Shown: in pieces, positions 23,893 through 32,884 of the stretch | Layout of the letters: every line of letters starts with the position of its first letter | How positions within the stretch are numbered: position 1 is the stretch's first letter | NCBI GenBank assembly: GCA_021287075.1 | Contig: JAJTBD010000005.1 | Coordinates: 1-64,000, forward strand | From: Micrococcales bacterium | GTDB taxonomy: Bacteria; Actinomycetota; Actinomycetes; Actinomycetales; Dermatophilaceae | Direction: 5' to 3' | Length of the DNA stretch: 64,000 nt | Notes under the pieces: model-generated | The model's database searches: none | What the model was told of the DNA's origin: nothing | Seen by the model: only the letters and a program-made list of their open reading frames with translations | Made by a program: the position numbers and the translations under genes

Positions 23893-24627
23893 ATGAGTCG
23901 ACTGATCTCACCGGTCGCCGAGGTGCGGGCGTTTGCGACCGCCGCTCTGCGCGACCCGGTCGTGCCGGCCACGCCGGAGTCGCCTGCGGCGCAACGACGC
24001 CGCAGGGTGGTGGTGCTCGTGAGCCTGCTGCTCGGCAGTCTGGGGCTTGGTCTGGCGCTGCGCGTGCCACCGGAGCAGGTTCAGCTCTTCACCCTCGCCA
24101 ACGTGGGCGTGCTCGCCATCTGGGCGCTGGGCGCCCTGGCGTCCGGGCCCATCCACCTCGGCCACGCGCACTCCCGCGCGGGCGGCCTGTCCAGGGGCAT
24201 CGTCCAGTCGCTCGCACTCGGGGCCCTGCTCGTCGCGCTCTTCCTCGTCGGCGCCGTGGGCGTGGCTGCCGTGCCCGTCCTGGCCCGGCCCGTCGACGGC
24301 CTGCTCGAGCACGCCCACACCGGGCAGCTCGGCGTCGTCGCGCTCGTGACCGCCGCGAGCGGGGTGGCCGAGGAGATGTTCTTCCGCGGTGCCCTGTTTG
24401 CCGCTCTGCCGGCGAGGTATGCCGTGGCCGGCAGCCTCGTCGCCTATACCCTGACGGTGCTCGGCACCGGCAACCCCATGCTCGTCCTGGCAGCGGCGCT
24501 GCTCGGACTGCTCACCGGACTCCAGAGACGGGTCACCGGTGGCGTGCTCGGCCCGGCCATCACCCACGTGGTGTGGTCGATGTCGATGCTCTTCCTCCTC
24601 CCGCCCATCCTTGACGCACTGAGGTGA
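23893..24627 (+). CDS. CPBP-family intramembrane metalloprotease
   Basis: The product has 244 residues with about six transmembrane segments. The CPBP/Abi motif AEEMFFRG (two Glu and Arg) lies near residue 160, and a conserved His lies in ITHVVWSMSM. Type II CAAX-like proteases process membrane proteins or confer bacteriocin self-immunity; here the partner is unknown. It sits 33 bp after the MarR gene and 7 bp before the SDR-TspO fusion, so it is probably co-transcribed with them. Confidence 0.85.
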   Translation: MSRLISPVAEVRAFATAALRDPVVPATPESPAAQRRRRVVVLVSLLLGSLGLGLALRVPPEQVQLFTLANVGVLAIWALGALASGPIHLGHAHSRAGGLSRGIVQSLALGALLVALFLVGAVGVAAVPVLARPVDGLLEHAHTGQLGVVALVTAASGVAEEMFFRGALFAALPARYAVAGSLVAYTLTVLGTGNPMLVLAAALLGLLTGLQRRVTGGVLGPAITHVVWSMSMLFLLPPILDALR

Positions 24628-24633
24628 CATCGC

Positions 24634-26106
24634 ATGACACCCGAGAACGACCGCTCCCACGTGACGGAATCCGCGTCACGGGGCCCTGATGGCCGCACCG
24701 CTCTCGTCACCGGGGCGACCGGCTATGTCGGCGGCCTGCTGGTGCCGCGACTGCTGGAGGCCGGCTGGCGAGTGCGGGTGCTGAGCCGCTCCCGCGAGCG
24801 AGTTGCCAGCACCGCGTGGTCGGACGACGTCGACATCGTCACCGGCGACGCGAGCGACCCGCGGGACCTCGCCACCGCCTGTGAGGGCGTCGACGTCGCC
24901 TACTACCTGCTGCACTCGATGGACGGCGAGGGGGACTTCCGGGAGCGGGACCGCGAGCTGGCCGAGCTCTTTGCCCGCGTCTGCGAGGACGCGGCCGTGG
25001 GGCGCATCGTCTATCTCGGCGGCCTGTTGCCCCAGGGGGAGCAGGACCTGTCCGATCACCTTGCCTCGCGCGCCGAGGTCGGCCAGGTCTTCCTCGACTC
25101 CCGGGTGCCGGCAGCCTGCCTCCAGGCAGGCATGGTGCTGGGCGCAGGGTCAGCCTCGTTCGAGGTCTTGCGGCACCTGACCGAGCGGCTGCCCGCGATG
25201 GGCGTCCCGCCGTGGCTGCACCAGCAGGTCCAGCCCATCGCGGTCGACGACGCGCTGCACTACCTGGTGGGCGCTGCCGAGCTCGACCCCGAGCTCAATC
25301 GGACCTTCGACATCGGGGGTCCCGATGTCGACACCTATGTCGGGCTGGTCGAGCGCTATGCCCGGGTGGCCGGGATCCACCGACGCCCGGTGGTCACCGT
25401 GCCGCTGATCACCCCCGAGCTGGCCAGCTATTGGATCGCGCTGGTCACGCCGGTCGACCTGGGCCTGGCCCGCCCGCTCGTGGGCAGTCTGCGCCACGAC
25501 ATGGTCTGTCACGAGGACGACCTGAGCCGGCTGGTCGGCCCGCCTCCCGGTGGTGCGACCTCCTTCGAGGCGGCGGTGCGCGCTGCGCTCGCCGAGTCCT
25601 CCCCGCAGACCTTTGGCCGGAATGTGCGGCGAGCGGCGGGGATGGTGGCGGCCTGTGCCGTCGCCGGCTCGCTCGCGTCGGACCCGAACAGTCGCTGGTA
25701 TCGCTCCCTGGACCTCCCGTCGTGGCAGCCCCCAAAGGCCGCCTTCCCGATCGCCTGGACCACGCTGTATGTCGCGATAGCGGCCGTATCTGCCTCTGCC
25801 ACAACGCAACTGGATGACGAGGCGCGCGATGGTGAGGCCACGGCATACTGGCGCGCGCTCGGTGGCAACCTGGTCCTGAACGCGGGCTGGAGCGCGCTGT
25901 TCTTCCGTGCGCGGCGGCCCTGGCTCGCCGCGGCCGGCGCCGCCGCCCTGGCGACCAGCTCGGCCGATCTCACCCGCCGGGCCGGAAGCGTCAGCCGCGG
26001 CCACGGCATCGCCCTCGCCCCCTATCCGGCCTGGTGCGCCTTTGCGACCGCGCTGTCCACCGAGATCGCGCGCCGCAACCCCCTGACGCCCGTGTCGAGG
26101 TCCTGA
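24634..26106 (+). CDS. NAD(P)-binding SDR fused to a TspO/MBR domain
   Basis: The product has 490 residues. Residues about 20-290 are an extended (atypical) SDR with ALVTGATGYVGGLLVPRLL and a YLLHSMDGEGDF block. Residues about 335-485 are a TspO/MBR membrane domain: SRWYRSLDLPSWQPPKAAFP, AWTTLYVAIAA, LNAGWSALFF, then AALATSSADLTRRA. TspO proteins bind porphyrins and act in oxidative or light stress. The fusion ties a nucleotide-binding oxidoreductase to a tetrapyrrole-binding membrane module. Next to the Cfa/FAD/DUF1365 operon, it supports a photo-oxidative membrane-stress locus. Confidence 0.88.
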   Translation: MTPENDRSHVTESASRGPDGRTALVTGATGYVGGLLVPRLLEAGWRVRVLSRSRERVASTAWSDDVDIVTGDASDPRDLATACEGVDVAYYLLHSMDGEGDFRERDRELAELFARVCEDAAVGRIVYLGGLLPQGEQDLSDHLASRAEVGQVFLDSRVPAACLQAGMVLGAGSASFEVLRHLTERLPAMGVPPWLHQQVQPIAVDDALHYLVGAAELDPELNRTFDIGGPDVDTYVGLVERYARVAGIHRRPVVTVPLITPELASYWIALVTPVDLGLARPLVGSLRHDMVCHEDDLSRLVGPPPGGATSFEAAVRAALAESSPQTFGRNVRRAAGMVAACAVAGSLASDPNSRWYRSLDLPSWQPPKAAFPIAWTTLYVAIAAVSASATTQLDDEARDGEATAYWRALGGNLVLNAGWSALFFRARRPWLAAAGAAALATSSADLTRRAGSVSRGHGIALAPYPAWCAFATALSTEIARRNPLTPVSRS

Positions 26107-26309
26107 CCGAGGGGCCGTATGCCGCGGGCACCCGCTGGCGCGAGACCCTCACCAGGCTTGCCATGGACCTCGCCGGTGAGGCCGCGCAGCCCTCGCTGGT
26201 CCAGCGCCTGACCTCGGCGGTCATGGGCAGGGCGGCCATGTCGATGATGCGCAAGGCCATGGCCCAGGACCTGGCCGACATCGCCGCAGCCGCCGAGCGC
26301 GCCCAGGCG
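26094..26309 (+). pseudogene. SRPBCC-family remnant
   Basis: The frame overlapping and following the TspO stop reads VEVLTEGPYAAGTRWRETLT and then QRLTSAVMGRAAMSMMRKAM with an AQDLADIAAAAERAQASGT tail. The first piece is typical of the early SRPBCC strand region, the second of the C-terminal helix. The central half of the fold is missing and there is no start codon. It looks like an internally deleted gene that butts against the convergent hypothetical at 26310. Confidence 0.5.
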
Positions 26310-26873
26310 TCAGGTACTCGGCGGCTGCTCCGGCTGGTCGACCACCTCGGTGAGATTGCCCTGGAGATCCCGTCTCCACTGCACGCCGTTGGAGTCGCGG
26401 AAGGTCAAGTCCGTGACGGCCCAGTTCCGTGCTGCGGTCACCGGTCGCACTCGGCCTGCGAGGGTGCTGACCTGCTCAGGGAACTTCCAGGGGAACTTGG
26501 CCTGGGGGTCCTTGGACTCGGCGATGAAATAGACCCCTGGAGGGAGGATCCGGTGTTCGATCGGCTTCTGAGCGCGATTGTCCTGGTTGCGACTGGACAC
26601 GCGGATGTCATGGATCGGGGTGGTCCCGCGGTTCGCGACCACGACTCCAAACTTGCGCTGCTGCCGGTCCTCCGGCACGTCCGGCTGCTCGCTATGGACG
26701 CCGATCCAGGCCGATACCAGCGAGGCTGACTCTCGTCGGAGTCTCTCGACTGCGCGGTCGTCGCGCTCCCTCTCGATGTCATACAGGCGCTTGGCCGTGA
26801 CCCCCGCCCATACTGCCGCTGCCAAGGCGCCGGCCCCAGCCAGTGCTGAGATCCAGTCTGCGAAGTTCCCCAT
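26310..26873 (-). CDS. Membrane-anchored hypothetical protein
   Basis: The product has 187 residues. An N-terminal transmembrane helix (WISALAGAGALAAAVWAG, residues 7-24) is followed by a charged linker (YDIERERDDRAVERLRRES) and a beta-rich soluble domain with GVVVANRGTTPIHDIRVSS. I do not recognise the family. Codon use is less GC-biased than its surroundings and it abuts a gene remnant, which suggests an acquired gene. Confidence 0.6.
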   Translation of the reverse strand: MGNFADWISALAGAGALAAAVWAGVTAKRLYDIERERDDRAVERLRRESASLVSAWIGVHSEQPDVPEDRQQRKFGVVVANRGTTPIHDIRVSSRNQDNRAQKPIEHRILPPGVYFIAESKDPQAKFPWKFPEQVSTLAGRVRPVTAARNWAVTDLTFRDSNGVQWRRDLQGNLTEVVDQPEQPPST

Positions 26874-26977
26874 GCCGGGACGCTAAGGACTACCCGCCGG
26901 TTGCGCACCCGGAGGCGCCAGGTCGTGGCGCGCGAGCCGAGCCGCGGCATACGTGATCGACTGCACGCAAGGCAAAG

Positions 26978-27007
26978 TTGCACTCAGTGCACCACCATGC
27001 CTAGCGT
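26978..27007 (+). promoter_or_regulatory. TetR-controlled leaderless promoter
   Basis: TGCACTCAGTGCA (26979-26991) is a perfect 13-base palindrome overlapping a -35-like TTGCAC (26978-26983). An 18-base spacer leads to -10 TAGCGT (27002-27007), 6 bases before the ATG at 27014. Binding of the TetR protein here would repress its own gene and the MMPL gene downstream. Confidence 0.65.
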
Positions 27008-27013
27008 GGGCGG

Positions 27014-27667
27014 ATGAGCAGAGACCTGCCGGTATGCCGTGCGCCGCTGGGCTCCCGGCGCGAGGCCAACAAGGAGCGCACCCGCACGGCCATCGTCGAC
27101 GCCGTCTATGCGCTGGTGGGGGAGCGGGGCCTTGAGGGAGTGACCGCAGAGCAGGTCGCCGAGCGGGCCGATGTCTCCCGGCGGACCTTCTTCAACTATT
27201 TCTCCTCGGTGGAGGCCGTGCTCGCCGACGTCGCCTCGCGCAGCATCGACGACATGGCCCAGGCCATCGCCGAGCGGCCCCATGACGAGTCCCTCTTCAT
27301 CAGTCTCGACCGGGCAGTCGCCGAGAGCTTCGACGCCGACGCCCTGCGCCGCGCGGCGATTGCGTGGCGGGCCGCGGCGACATCCGAGGCCACCGCCCGT
27401 CACCTGGCCTATTGCGAGGCCCAGATGGTCGAGCACGTCCACGACGTGGTGATCGAGCGGCTGGCCGACCGGGGCATTACCGCGGCCCCGCTGGAGACCC
27501 GTACCCTCGCCTGCGCGCTGATCGCCGCCGCTTCCGCCGCCCAGGCCGAGTGGCTGTCGGCCACCGGCGGTGAGGTCACCCCGGCCTCCCTCACCCAGTT
27601 CAATGACCTGCTTCGCGAGGCGCTGGCCTTCGTCGGCGGCGGCTTCGCCCACCTCGACAAGTCCTGA
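27014..27667 (+). CDS. TetR-family transcriptional regulator
   Basis: The product has 217 residues. The HTH is clear: VTAEQVAERADVSRRTFFNY, preceded by NKERTRTAIVDAVYALVGER. The C-terminal ligand domain has the TetR fold. A 53-bp gap separates it from the MMPL transporter, which has its own GGAGG, so the pair is a classical regulator/efflux unit. The operator palindrome upstream supports autoregulation. Confidence 0.9.
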   Translation: MSRDLPVCRAPLGSRREANKERTRTAIVDAVYALVGERGLEGVTAEQVAERADVSRRTFFNYFSSVEAVLADVASRSIDDMAQAIAERPHDESLFISLDRAVAESFDADALRRAAIAWRAAATSEATARHLAYCEAQMVEHVHDVVIERLADRGITAAPLETRTLACALIAAASAAQAEWLSATGGEVTPASLTQFNDLLREALAFVGGGFAHLDKS

Positions 27668-27720
27668 CCCCCCCTACTGACGCCCACTCCTGACGCAACA
27701 CCGCACGGAGGCAAACAACT

Positions 27721-30354
27721 ATGGCCACCTATCTCTACAAGCTCGGCCGCTGGTGCGCCCGCCACGCATGGGCGACCGTCCTGGCGTGGGTGCTCGTGCT
27801 CGGCCTGCTCGCCGGCTCCGCCGGCGCACTGATGAAGCCCTTCACCAGCGAGATGAAGATCCCGGGCGCACCCTTCCAGACGGTGCTCGACGACCTCAGG
27901 ACCGAGATCCCCGCGGCCGCCGGGGGTGTGGGCACGGTCGTCTTCACGACCACGGACGGCACGCGCTTCACCGACGAGCAGAAGGCCGCGATCACCACCG
28001 TCCTGGGGGAGTGGAAGAAGGTCGACGGGGTCGAGACGACCGTCGATCCCTTCGCCATGCAGAAGCAGATCGACGAGGGCGCCGCCAAACTCGCCGCGGG
28101 GCAGAGGCAGCTCGCCGACGGGGAGGCTAAGCTGGCCCCGGCCAAGACCAAGATCGAGGAGGGGCAGAGCCAGCTGGCCTTCGGCAAGCGCGCGCTCGCC
28201 GACCTCAAGAAGCAGGCGGGGGCGGCCCCTGCCGGCAGCCCGCAGCGGGCGCAGCTCGACGCCCAGGTGGCCGCCCTCCAGAAGCAGATCACCGAGGGTG
28301 AGGCCAGGCTCAACGCCGGCAAGGCGCAGTACGAGGCCGGACGCGCCCAGCTCGACGCGGCCAAGGCGACAACGGAGACCGGTGCGCGCAAGGCCGCCCT
28401 GTCCGAGGGGATGCGTTTTGTCTCCAAGGAGGGGTCGGTGGCCCAGTCCCAGGTGATCTTCGCCGACGCGATCAACAACGTCCCGCTCGAGATCCGCCAG
28501 GCGATCCCGGAGGCCGGGAAGTCATTGAGCGCCAAGGGTGTCGAGGTCAACTACTCGAGCGAGCTCGTGCGGGACGTCGCCGGCATCATGGGGCCGGGCG
28601 AGATCCTCGGTCTGGCCATGGCCGCCCTCGTGCTGCTGGTGATGCTCGGCTCGCTCGTGGCCGCCGGCCTGCCTCTGCTCAACGCCGTCATCGGCGTCGC
28701 GGTGGGTGTGCTCGCGACCGTCGCGCTGACCCACTGGGTCCAGATGAACGACATCACCCCGGCCCTGGCCGTCATGCTCGGCCTCGCGGTCGGCATCGAC
28801 TACACCCTCTTCCTGGTCAACCGCCACCGCGAGCAGCTGGCCCGCGGCGTGCCCCTCGAGGAGTCGATCGCGCGCGCGAACGGCACCGCCGGCAGCGCCG
28901 TCCTCTTCGCCGGCATGACCGTCTTCGTCGCCCTCGCCGCGCTCTTTGTGACCGGTATGCCGTTCCTGACCATCCTTGGTCTCTCGGCTGCCGGCACCGT
29001 CGCCGTCGCCGTCCTGGTGGCTCTGACTTTGACCCCGGCGCTGCTGCACATCATGGGCAGCCGCGTCCTGTCGGCGCGCTCCCGCAGGCGGCTGCGCGAG
29101 GAGCTCGAGCGCGAGGACGAGATGGCCGCCGAGGCGGCGCGCACCCACCACGAGCCGCCCGCCACCGGCTGGGGCGGCCTGGTCACGACGCACCCGCACG
29201 TCGTCATGGCGATCGTCACGGGCCTGCTGGTGCTGCTGGCGATCCCCGCCGCGTCGCTCCGTCTCGGCCTGCCCGACGGTGGCACCGACTCGTCGGACTC
29301 GACCGGATACAAGACCTATTCGACCATCGCCGACAGTTTCGGTGCCGGCGCCAACGGCCCGATCGTCGCCGTCGGCAAGGTGGCCCAGCCCAAGGACGCC
29401 GCCGCGACCGATGCCCTCAGCCTCAGGCTCGGCGAGCGACTCAAGGAGACCGCCGGCGTTGAGTTCGTCCTGCCGATCGGCGCCAGCAGCGACCAGGACA
29501 CCATCGCCTATCAGATCGTCCCGACCACCGGCCCGGGAGAGGAGGCGACGGTCGACCTCGTCGGCAACCTGCGCGCCATGGCCCCCTCGATCGAGCGGGA
29601 CACCGGCGTCGACGTCGGCTTCACCGGTCAGACCGTCGCCAACATCGACATCTCCGACAGGCTCGGCGACGCTCTGCCGATCTATCTCGCAGTCGTTGTC
29701 GGCATCTCGCTGCTGCTGCTCCTGCTCGTCTTCCGCTCGATCGTGGTGCCGCTGCTCGCCACGGGAGGCTTCCTGCTGAGCGTCGCCGCGGCATTCGGCG
29801 CTGTCGTGGCGGTCTATCAGTGGGGCTGGCTCGGTTCGCTCTTTGCCGTCGAGCACCCGAGCTCGATCCTCAGCTTCCTGCCGACGCTGGTCATCGGCGT
29901 GCTCTTTGGGCTCGCGATGGACTACCAGATGTTCCTCGTCACCGGGATGCGCGAGGCGTGGGCCCACGGGCAGGACGCGCACACCGCTGTGCGCACCGGC
30001 TTCAGCCACGGAGCCCGGGTCGTCACCGCGGCCGCCCTGATCATGGCCTCGGTCTTCGCCGGCTTCATCCACGCCGACATGACGATGATCCGGCCCATCG
30101 GCTTCGCGCTCGCGATCGGTGTGCTCATCGACGCTTTCCTCGTGCGCATGACCGCGACCCCGGCTGTGATGCACCTGCTCGGCGAGAAGGCCTGGTATCT
30201 CCCGCGCTGGCTCGACCGGATCCTGCCCGACCTCGACGTCGAGGGGACCAAGCTCGCCGCTGCCCGGGACGAGGACAGGGCTCGCGAGGCGGAGGTCACC
30301 GACGACGCTCTCGCCGAGGCCGAGTCGCACCGCCCCCGGCACGCCGAGTCATGA
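27721..30354 (+). CDS. MMPL/RND-family transporter
   Basis: The product has 877 residues. GGAGG lies 10 bases upstream of the ATG. There are two MMPL halves: a first helix (ATVLAWVLVLGLLAGSAG), five more near residues 290-450 with LGLAVGIDYTLFLVNRHREQ, a second periplasmic domain, and five or six helices near 660-840 with GLAMDYQMFLVTGMREAWAH. The first extracellular domain carries a long coiled coil with GQRQLADGEAKLAPAK-type repeats (about residues 120-225). Proton-driven export of a lipid or hydrophobic drug is the family role. It is controlled by the upstream TetR regulator. Confidence 0.92.
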   Translation: MATYLYKLGRWCARHAWATVLAWVLVLGLLAGSAGALMKPFTSEMKIPGAPFQTVLDDLRTEIPAAAGGVGTVVFTTTDGTRFTDEQKAAITTVLGEWKKVDGVETTVDPFAMQKQIDEGAAKLAAGQRQLADGEAKLAPAKTKIEEGQSQLAFGKRALADLKKQAGAAPAGSPQRAQLDAQVAALQKQITEGEARLNAGKAQYEAGRAQLDAAKATTETGARKAALSEGMRFVSKEGSVAQSQVIFADAINNVPLEIRQAIPEAGKSLSAKGVEVNYSSELVRDVAGIMGPGEILGLAMAALVLLVMLGSLVAAGLPLLNAVIGVAVGVLATVALTHWVQMNDITPALAVMLGLAVGIDYTLFLVNRHREQLARGVPLEESIARANGTAGSAVLFAGMTVFVALAALFVTGMPFLTILGLSAAGTVAVAVLVALTLTPALLHIMGSRVLSARSRRRLREELEREDEMAAEAARTHHEPPATGWGGLVTTHPHVVMAIVTGLLVLLAIPAASLRLGLPDGGTDSSDSTGYKTYSTIADSFGAGANGPIVAVGKVAQPKDAAATDALSLRLGERLKETAGVEFVLPIGASSDQDTIAYQIVPTTGPGEEATVDLVGNLRAMAPSIERDTGVDVGFTGQTVANIDISDRLGDALPIYLAVVVGISLLLLLLVFRSIVVPLLATGGFLLSVAAAFGAVVAVYQWGWLGSLFAVEHPSSILSFLPTLVIGVLFGLAMDYQMFLVTGMREAWAHGQDAHTAVRTGFSHGARVVTAAALIMASVFAGFIHADMTMIRPIGFALAIGVLIDAFLVRMTATPAVMHLLGEKAWYLPRWLDRILPDLDVEGTKLAAARDEDRAREAEVTDDALAEAESHRPRHAES

Positions 30355-30381
30355 GCCGACCCTGGGGAGTGCTGTTCGCCG

Positions 30382-30608
30382 CGCTATGCACTGCCTCGGG
30401 AGGTTGCGCTGCCTCGGGAGGTTGCACTGCCTCGCCAGGGGGCCGATCGTGGGGCAATGCATAGCGCCCGCCACATGACGGGTACGTCGCGCTGGGAGCC
30501 CCCAGCGCGGCATACCTCTCCCCCCTTAAGCCAATTGGCGAGTTGCGCGCCGTGCGGAACTCGCCAATTGGCGTGATGGTGGGTGCGGAACTCGCCAATT
30601 GGCGGGAT
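30382..30608. repeat. Cluster of three intergenic repeat families
   Basis: The 387-base gap (30355-30741) has no gene. It holds CGCTATGCACTGCC (30382) with partner GGGGCAATGCATAGCG (30451-30466), enclosing 18-bp tandem repeats (CTGCCTCGGGAGGTTGC at 30391 and 30409). Next comes a decayed GTATGCCG pair (30481-30516, left arm mutated to GTACGTCG). Then three copies of GCCAATTGGCGAGTT in alternating orientation follow (30530, 30557, 30588). Confidence 0.7.
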
Positions 30609-30741
30609 GGGGGGCGAGGGCGGGGATTTTCGTGGGCGCGTGGGTAGGAGATGAGTAGCGATACCCTCCCGGGAGAGCACTCGCGCGCGGGACGATGGAC
30701 GTGGGAACCACAGTGGTCCCGCCGAGAGCCGGGAGGCAGCG

Positions 30742-31743
30742 ATGCGCAGCCCCGACAGCCAGTCCCTCGCTCGGTCCGTCGACGCCCTCGTCGGCGCCGG
30801 CCTGGTCGAGCCCCAGCGACGCGAGGAGGCCCTTGATGTGCTGGCCGCCTCGGTGGGCTCCTCCCGGGACCGTCAGACGACGAGCGTCCTGACCGAGATC
30901 GCCGGCTACGTCGGTGGCATCCTCGTCCTGGCCGCCGCCGCCGTCTTCCTGGCCACCCAGTGGCACACGATGTCGCCGGCCACGCGCGTGGCCTCTCTCG
31001 TGGCCGCCGCCCTGGTGCTGATCGGCGCGGGTGCCGCGGCCACCCGGCTCGGCATCCGGGGCACCATCACCGACCCGGGCCAGGAGATCCGGCGCTATCT
31101 CGCGAGTGTGCTGCTCGTCGGGGGTGCGATCGTGCTGGGCTTCGCCGCCGGCCTGTGGTCGAGCGAGTTCACCGCGCTGCGCGACCCGCGCCCGCAGTCG
31201 GTCGGGTTTGCCACTGTCGTGCTCGCCGCGGCGCTGTCCTATCTCGTCGCGCCGTCCGCGGTTGCCCTCGCCGGCATGGCCCTGCCGCTCGGGATGTTCT
31301 GCGCCTCAGTTGTTTTCGATCAGTACCCCAGCGAGCACGACCCCCTGTGGTTCGGCGGCATGCTCCTCGTCGCGGGCCTCGTCTGGGGATGGCTCACCGA
31401 GCTCGGCGCCTTCCGCGAGGCGACCGCCGGGCGGATCATCACCGGCGCCTTCGCCGTCATCGGCGCGCAGAACCTCGCCTTCGGCACGGGGTTGGAGTGG
31501 ATCGGGTATGCCGCGCTCGCCGCGGTCGGTGCCCTCGGCTTCGCGTTCTATGTGCACGCGGGAGCCTGGCCCTACCTCGCGACGGGCGTCCTCGCGCTGA
31601 CGATGGCCGCCACTGAGGCCGCGGTCGACTGGAGCAACGGCGCCCTCGGCGCCGCGGGCGCGCTGCTGATCGCGGGAGCGGTCCTGCTCGGCCTCAGCCT
31701 GCTCGGCATGCGGATGCGCAGAGAGGCTGCCGCCAGCGTGTGA
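30742..31743 (+). CDS. DUF2157-like polytopic membrane protein
   Basis: The product has 333 residues. The ATG at 30742 follows GGGAGGCAGCG. A short cytoplasmic N-terminus (LVGAGLVEPQRREEALDVLA) precedes eight or nine transmembrane helices, the first being IAGYVGGILVLAAAAVFLA. This matches the DUF2157 membrane family. Function unknown; it is a single-gene unit. Confidence 0.75.
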   Translation: MRSPDSQSLARSVDALVGAGLVEPQRREEALDVLAASVGSSRDRQTTSVLTEIAGYVGGILVLAAAAVFLATQWHTMSPATRVASLVAAALVLIGAGAAATRLGIRGTITDPGQEIRRYLASVLLVGGAIVLGFAAGLWSSEFTALRDPRPQSVGFATVVLAAALSYLVAPSAVALAGMALPLGMFCASVVFDQYPSEHDPLWFGGMLLVAGLVWGWLTELGAFREATAGRIITGAFAVIGAQNLAFGTGLEWIGYAALAAVGALGFAFYVHAGAWPYLATGVLALTMAATEAAVDWSNGALGAAGALLIAGAVLLGLSLLGMRMRREAAASV

Positions 31744-31892
31744 CGCGCCGGAGTGAGTGTGACGCAGATCTCCCGCGGGGCCCGCTCAGGCGCTAGCCTC
31801 CCTACCTGAGGTAATCCTTCAGCCCGGAGCCCGACTCTGTCACCCCCTGCCCCGGCCGCGCTCTGCCCGGCCCCGCAACAAGGGAGTGCGCC

Positions 31893-32702
31893 ATGCCCCG
31901 TCCCCCTCGTCTCGCCGCCGTCCTCGCCGCCGCCACGACACTGCTGGCCCTCCCACTGGCCGGCGCGGCCCAGGCCGCCCAGGGACCCGACCAGTACGTC
32001 GCCCTCGGCGATTCCTACGCGGCCGGCAACGGCACGTCCAACTACAACCTCGACTACTCCTGTGCGCGGAGCACCGACGCCTACGCGCCGATCATCGCGG
32101 CCGAGCGTCCCGGCACCGCGCTGTCCTTCCTCGCCTGCGGCGGTGCCAAGACCGGCGATGTCCTGGCCAACCAACTCGGCACCCTCAGCAGCGACACCGA
32201 CTACGTCACGCTCAGCATCGGCGGCAACGACGTCGGCTTCACCAGCCTGATCCTCGGCTGCTGGAACTGGCTGGACACCTCGGGCTGCCTGAGCACGATC
32301 GACTCGACCAACGCCAGGATCGCGGGCGAGCTGCCCGCCAAGCTGGACCAGACCTATGCGGCGATCAGGTCCCGCGCGCCCAAGGCCAAGGTCATCATCG
32401 TCGGCTACCCGCACCTGCTCGGCGACACCGTCGGCTGCAGCCAGGCCGACGGCATCACCGCCACCGAGGCACCCAGGCTCAATGCCCTCGTCGACAACCT
32501 CAACGCCACCATCGCCCAGCGCGCCCGGGCCAATGGCTTCACCTTCGTCAACCCAGTCGCGGCCTTCGACGGCCACGACGTCTGCTCCTCGAGCAGGTAC
32601 GTCTGGGGCAAGTGGGCGCCGCTGATCACCGACATCTACCACCCGACCAAGGCCGGCTATCGCAATGGTTACGCGCCCCTCGTGCGCGCGGTCATGGGCT
32701 GA
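31893..32702 (+). CDS. Secreted SGNH/GDSL hydrolase
   Basis: The product has 269 residues. A Sec signal ends near AGAAQAAQ. Block I is VALGDSYAAG with nucleophile Ser41, block III is SIGGNDVGF, and block V is DIYHPTKAGY with the catalytic Asp and His. Paired cysteines (SCARS with FLACGG, LGCW with SGCL, VGCS with DVCSS) fit the three disulfides of Streptomyces-type secreted lipases. It probably hydrolyses esters outside the cell. Confidence 0.92.
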   Translation: MPRPPRLAAVLAAATTLLALPLAGAAQAAQGPDQYVALGDSYAAGNGTSNYNLDYSCARSTDAYAPIIAAERPGTALSFLACGGAKTGDVLANQLGTLSSDTDYVTLSIGGNDVGFTSLILGCWNWLDTSGCLSTIDSTNARIAGELPAKLDQTYAAIRSRAPKAKVIIVGYPHLLGDTVGCSQADGITATEAPRLNALVDNLNATIAQRARANGFTFVNPVAAFDGHDVCSSSRYVWGKWAPLITDIYHPTKAGYRNGYAPLVRAVMG

Positions 32703-32884
32703 CCCCGGCCCACCACGGCACGTCCCGGGCTGATCGCTTGCGGAGGGGCGCGATCTGCCCGGGATTGTCCCGGTCTGGCTCAGATCCCGCCCCGCAGTGG
32801 GGAGTTCTGCCCTCCCTGACAGCAGGCCCACGCCGCTACGCTGATGACGACTCCCTGCCCTCCCCCCGAAGTAGGTGAACCACC

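Noticed and set aside
28522..30342. 606-codon open frame antisense to the MMPL transporter
   Set aside because: Its composition is biased to Glu/His/Gly/Arg, it has no recognisable domain, and the MMPL gene on the other strand is unambiguous.
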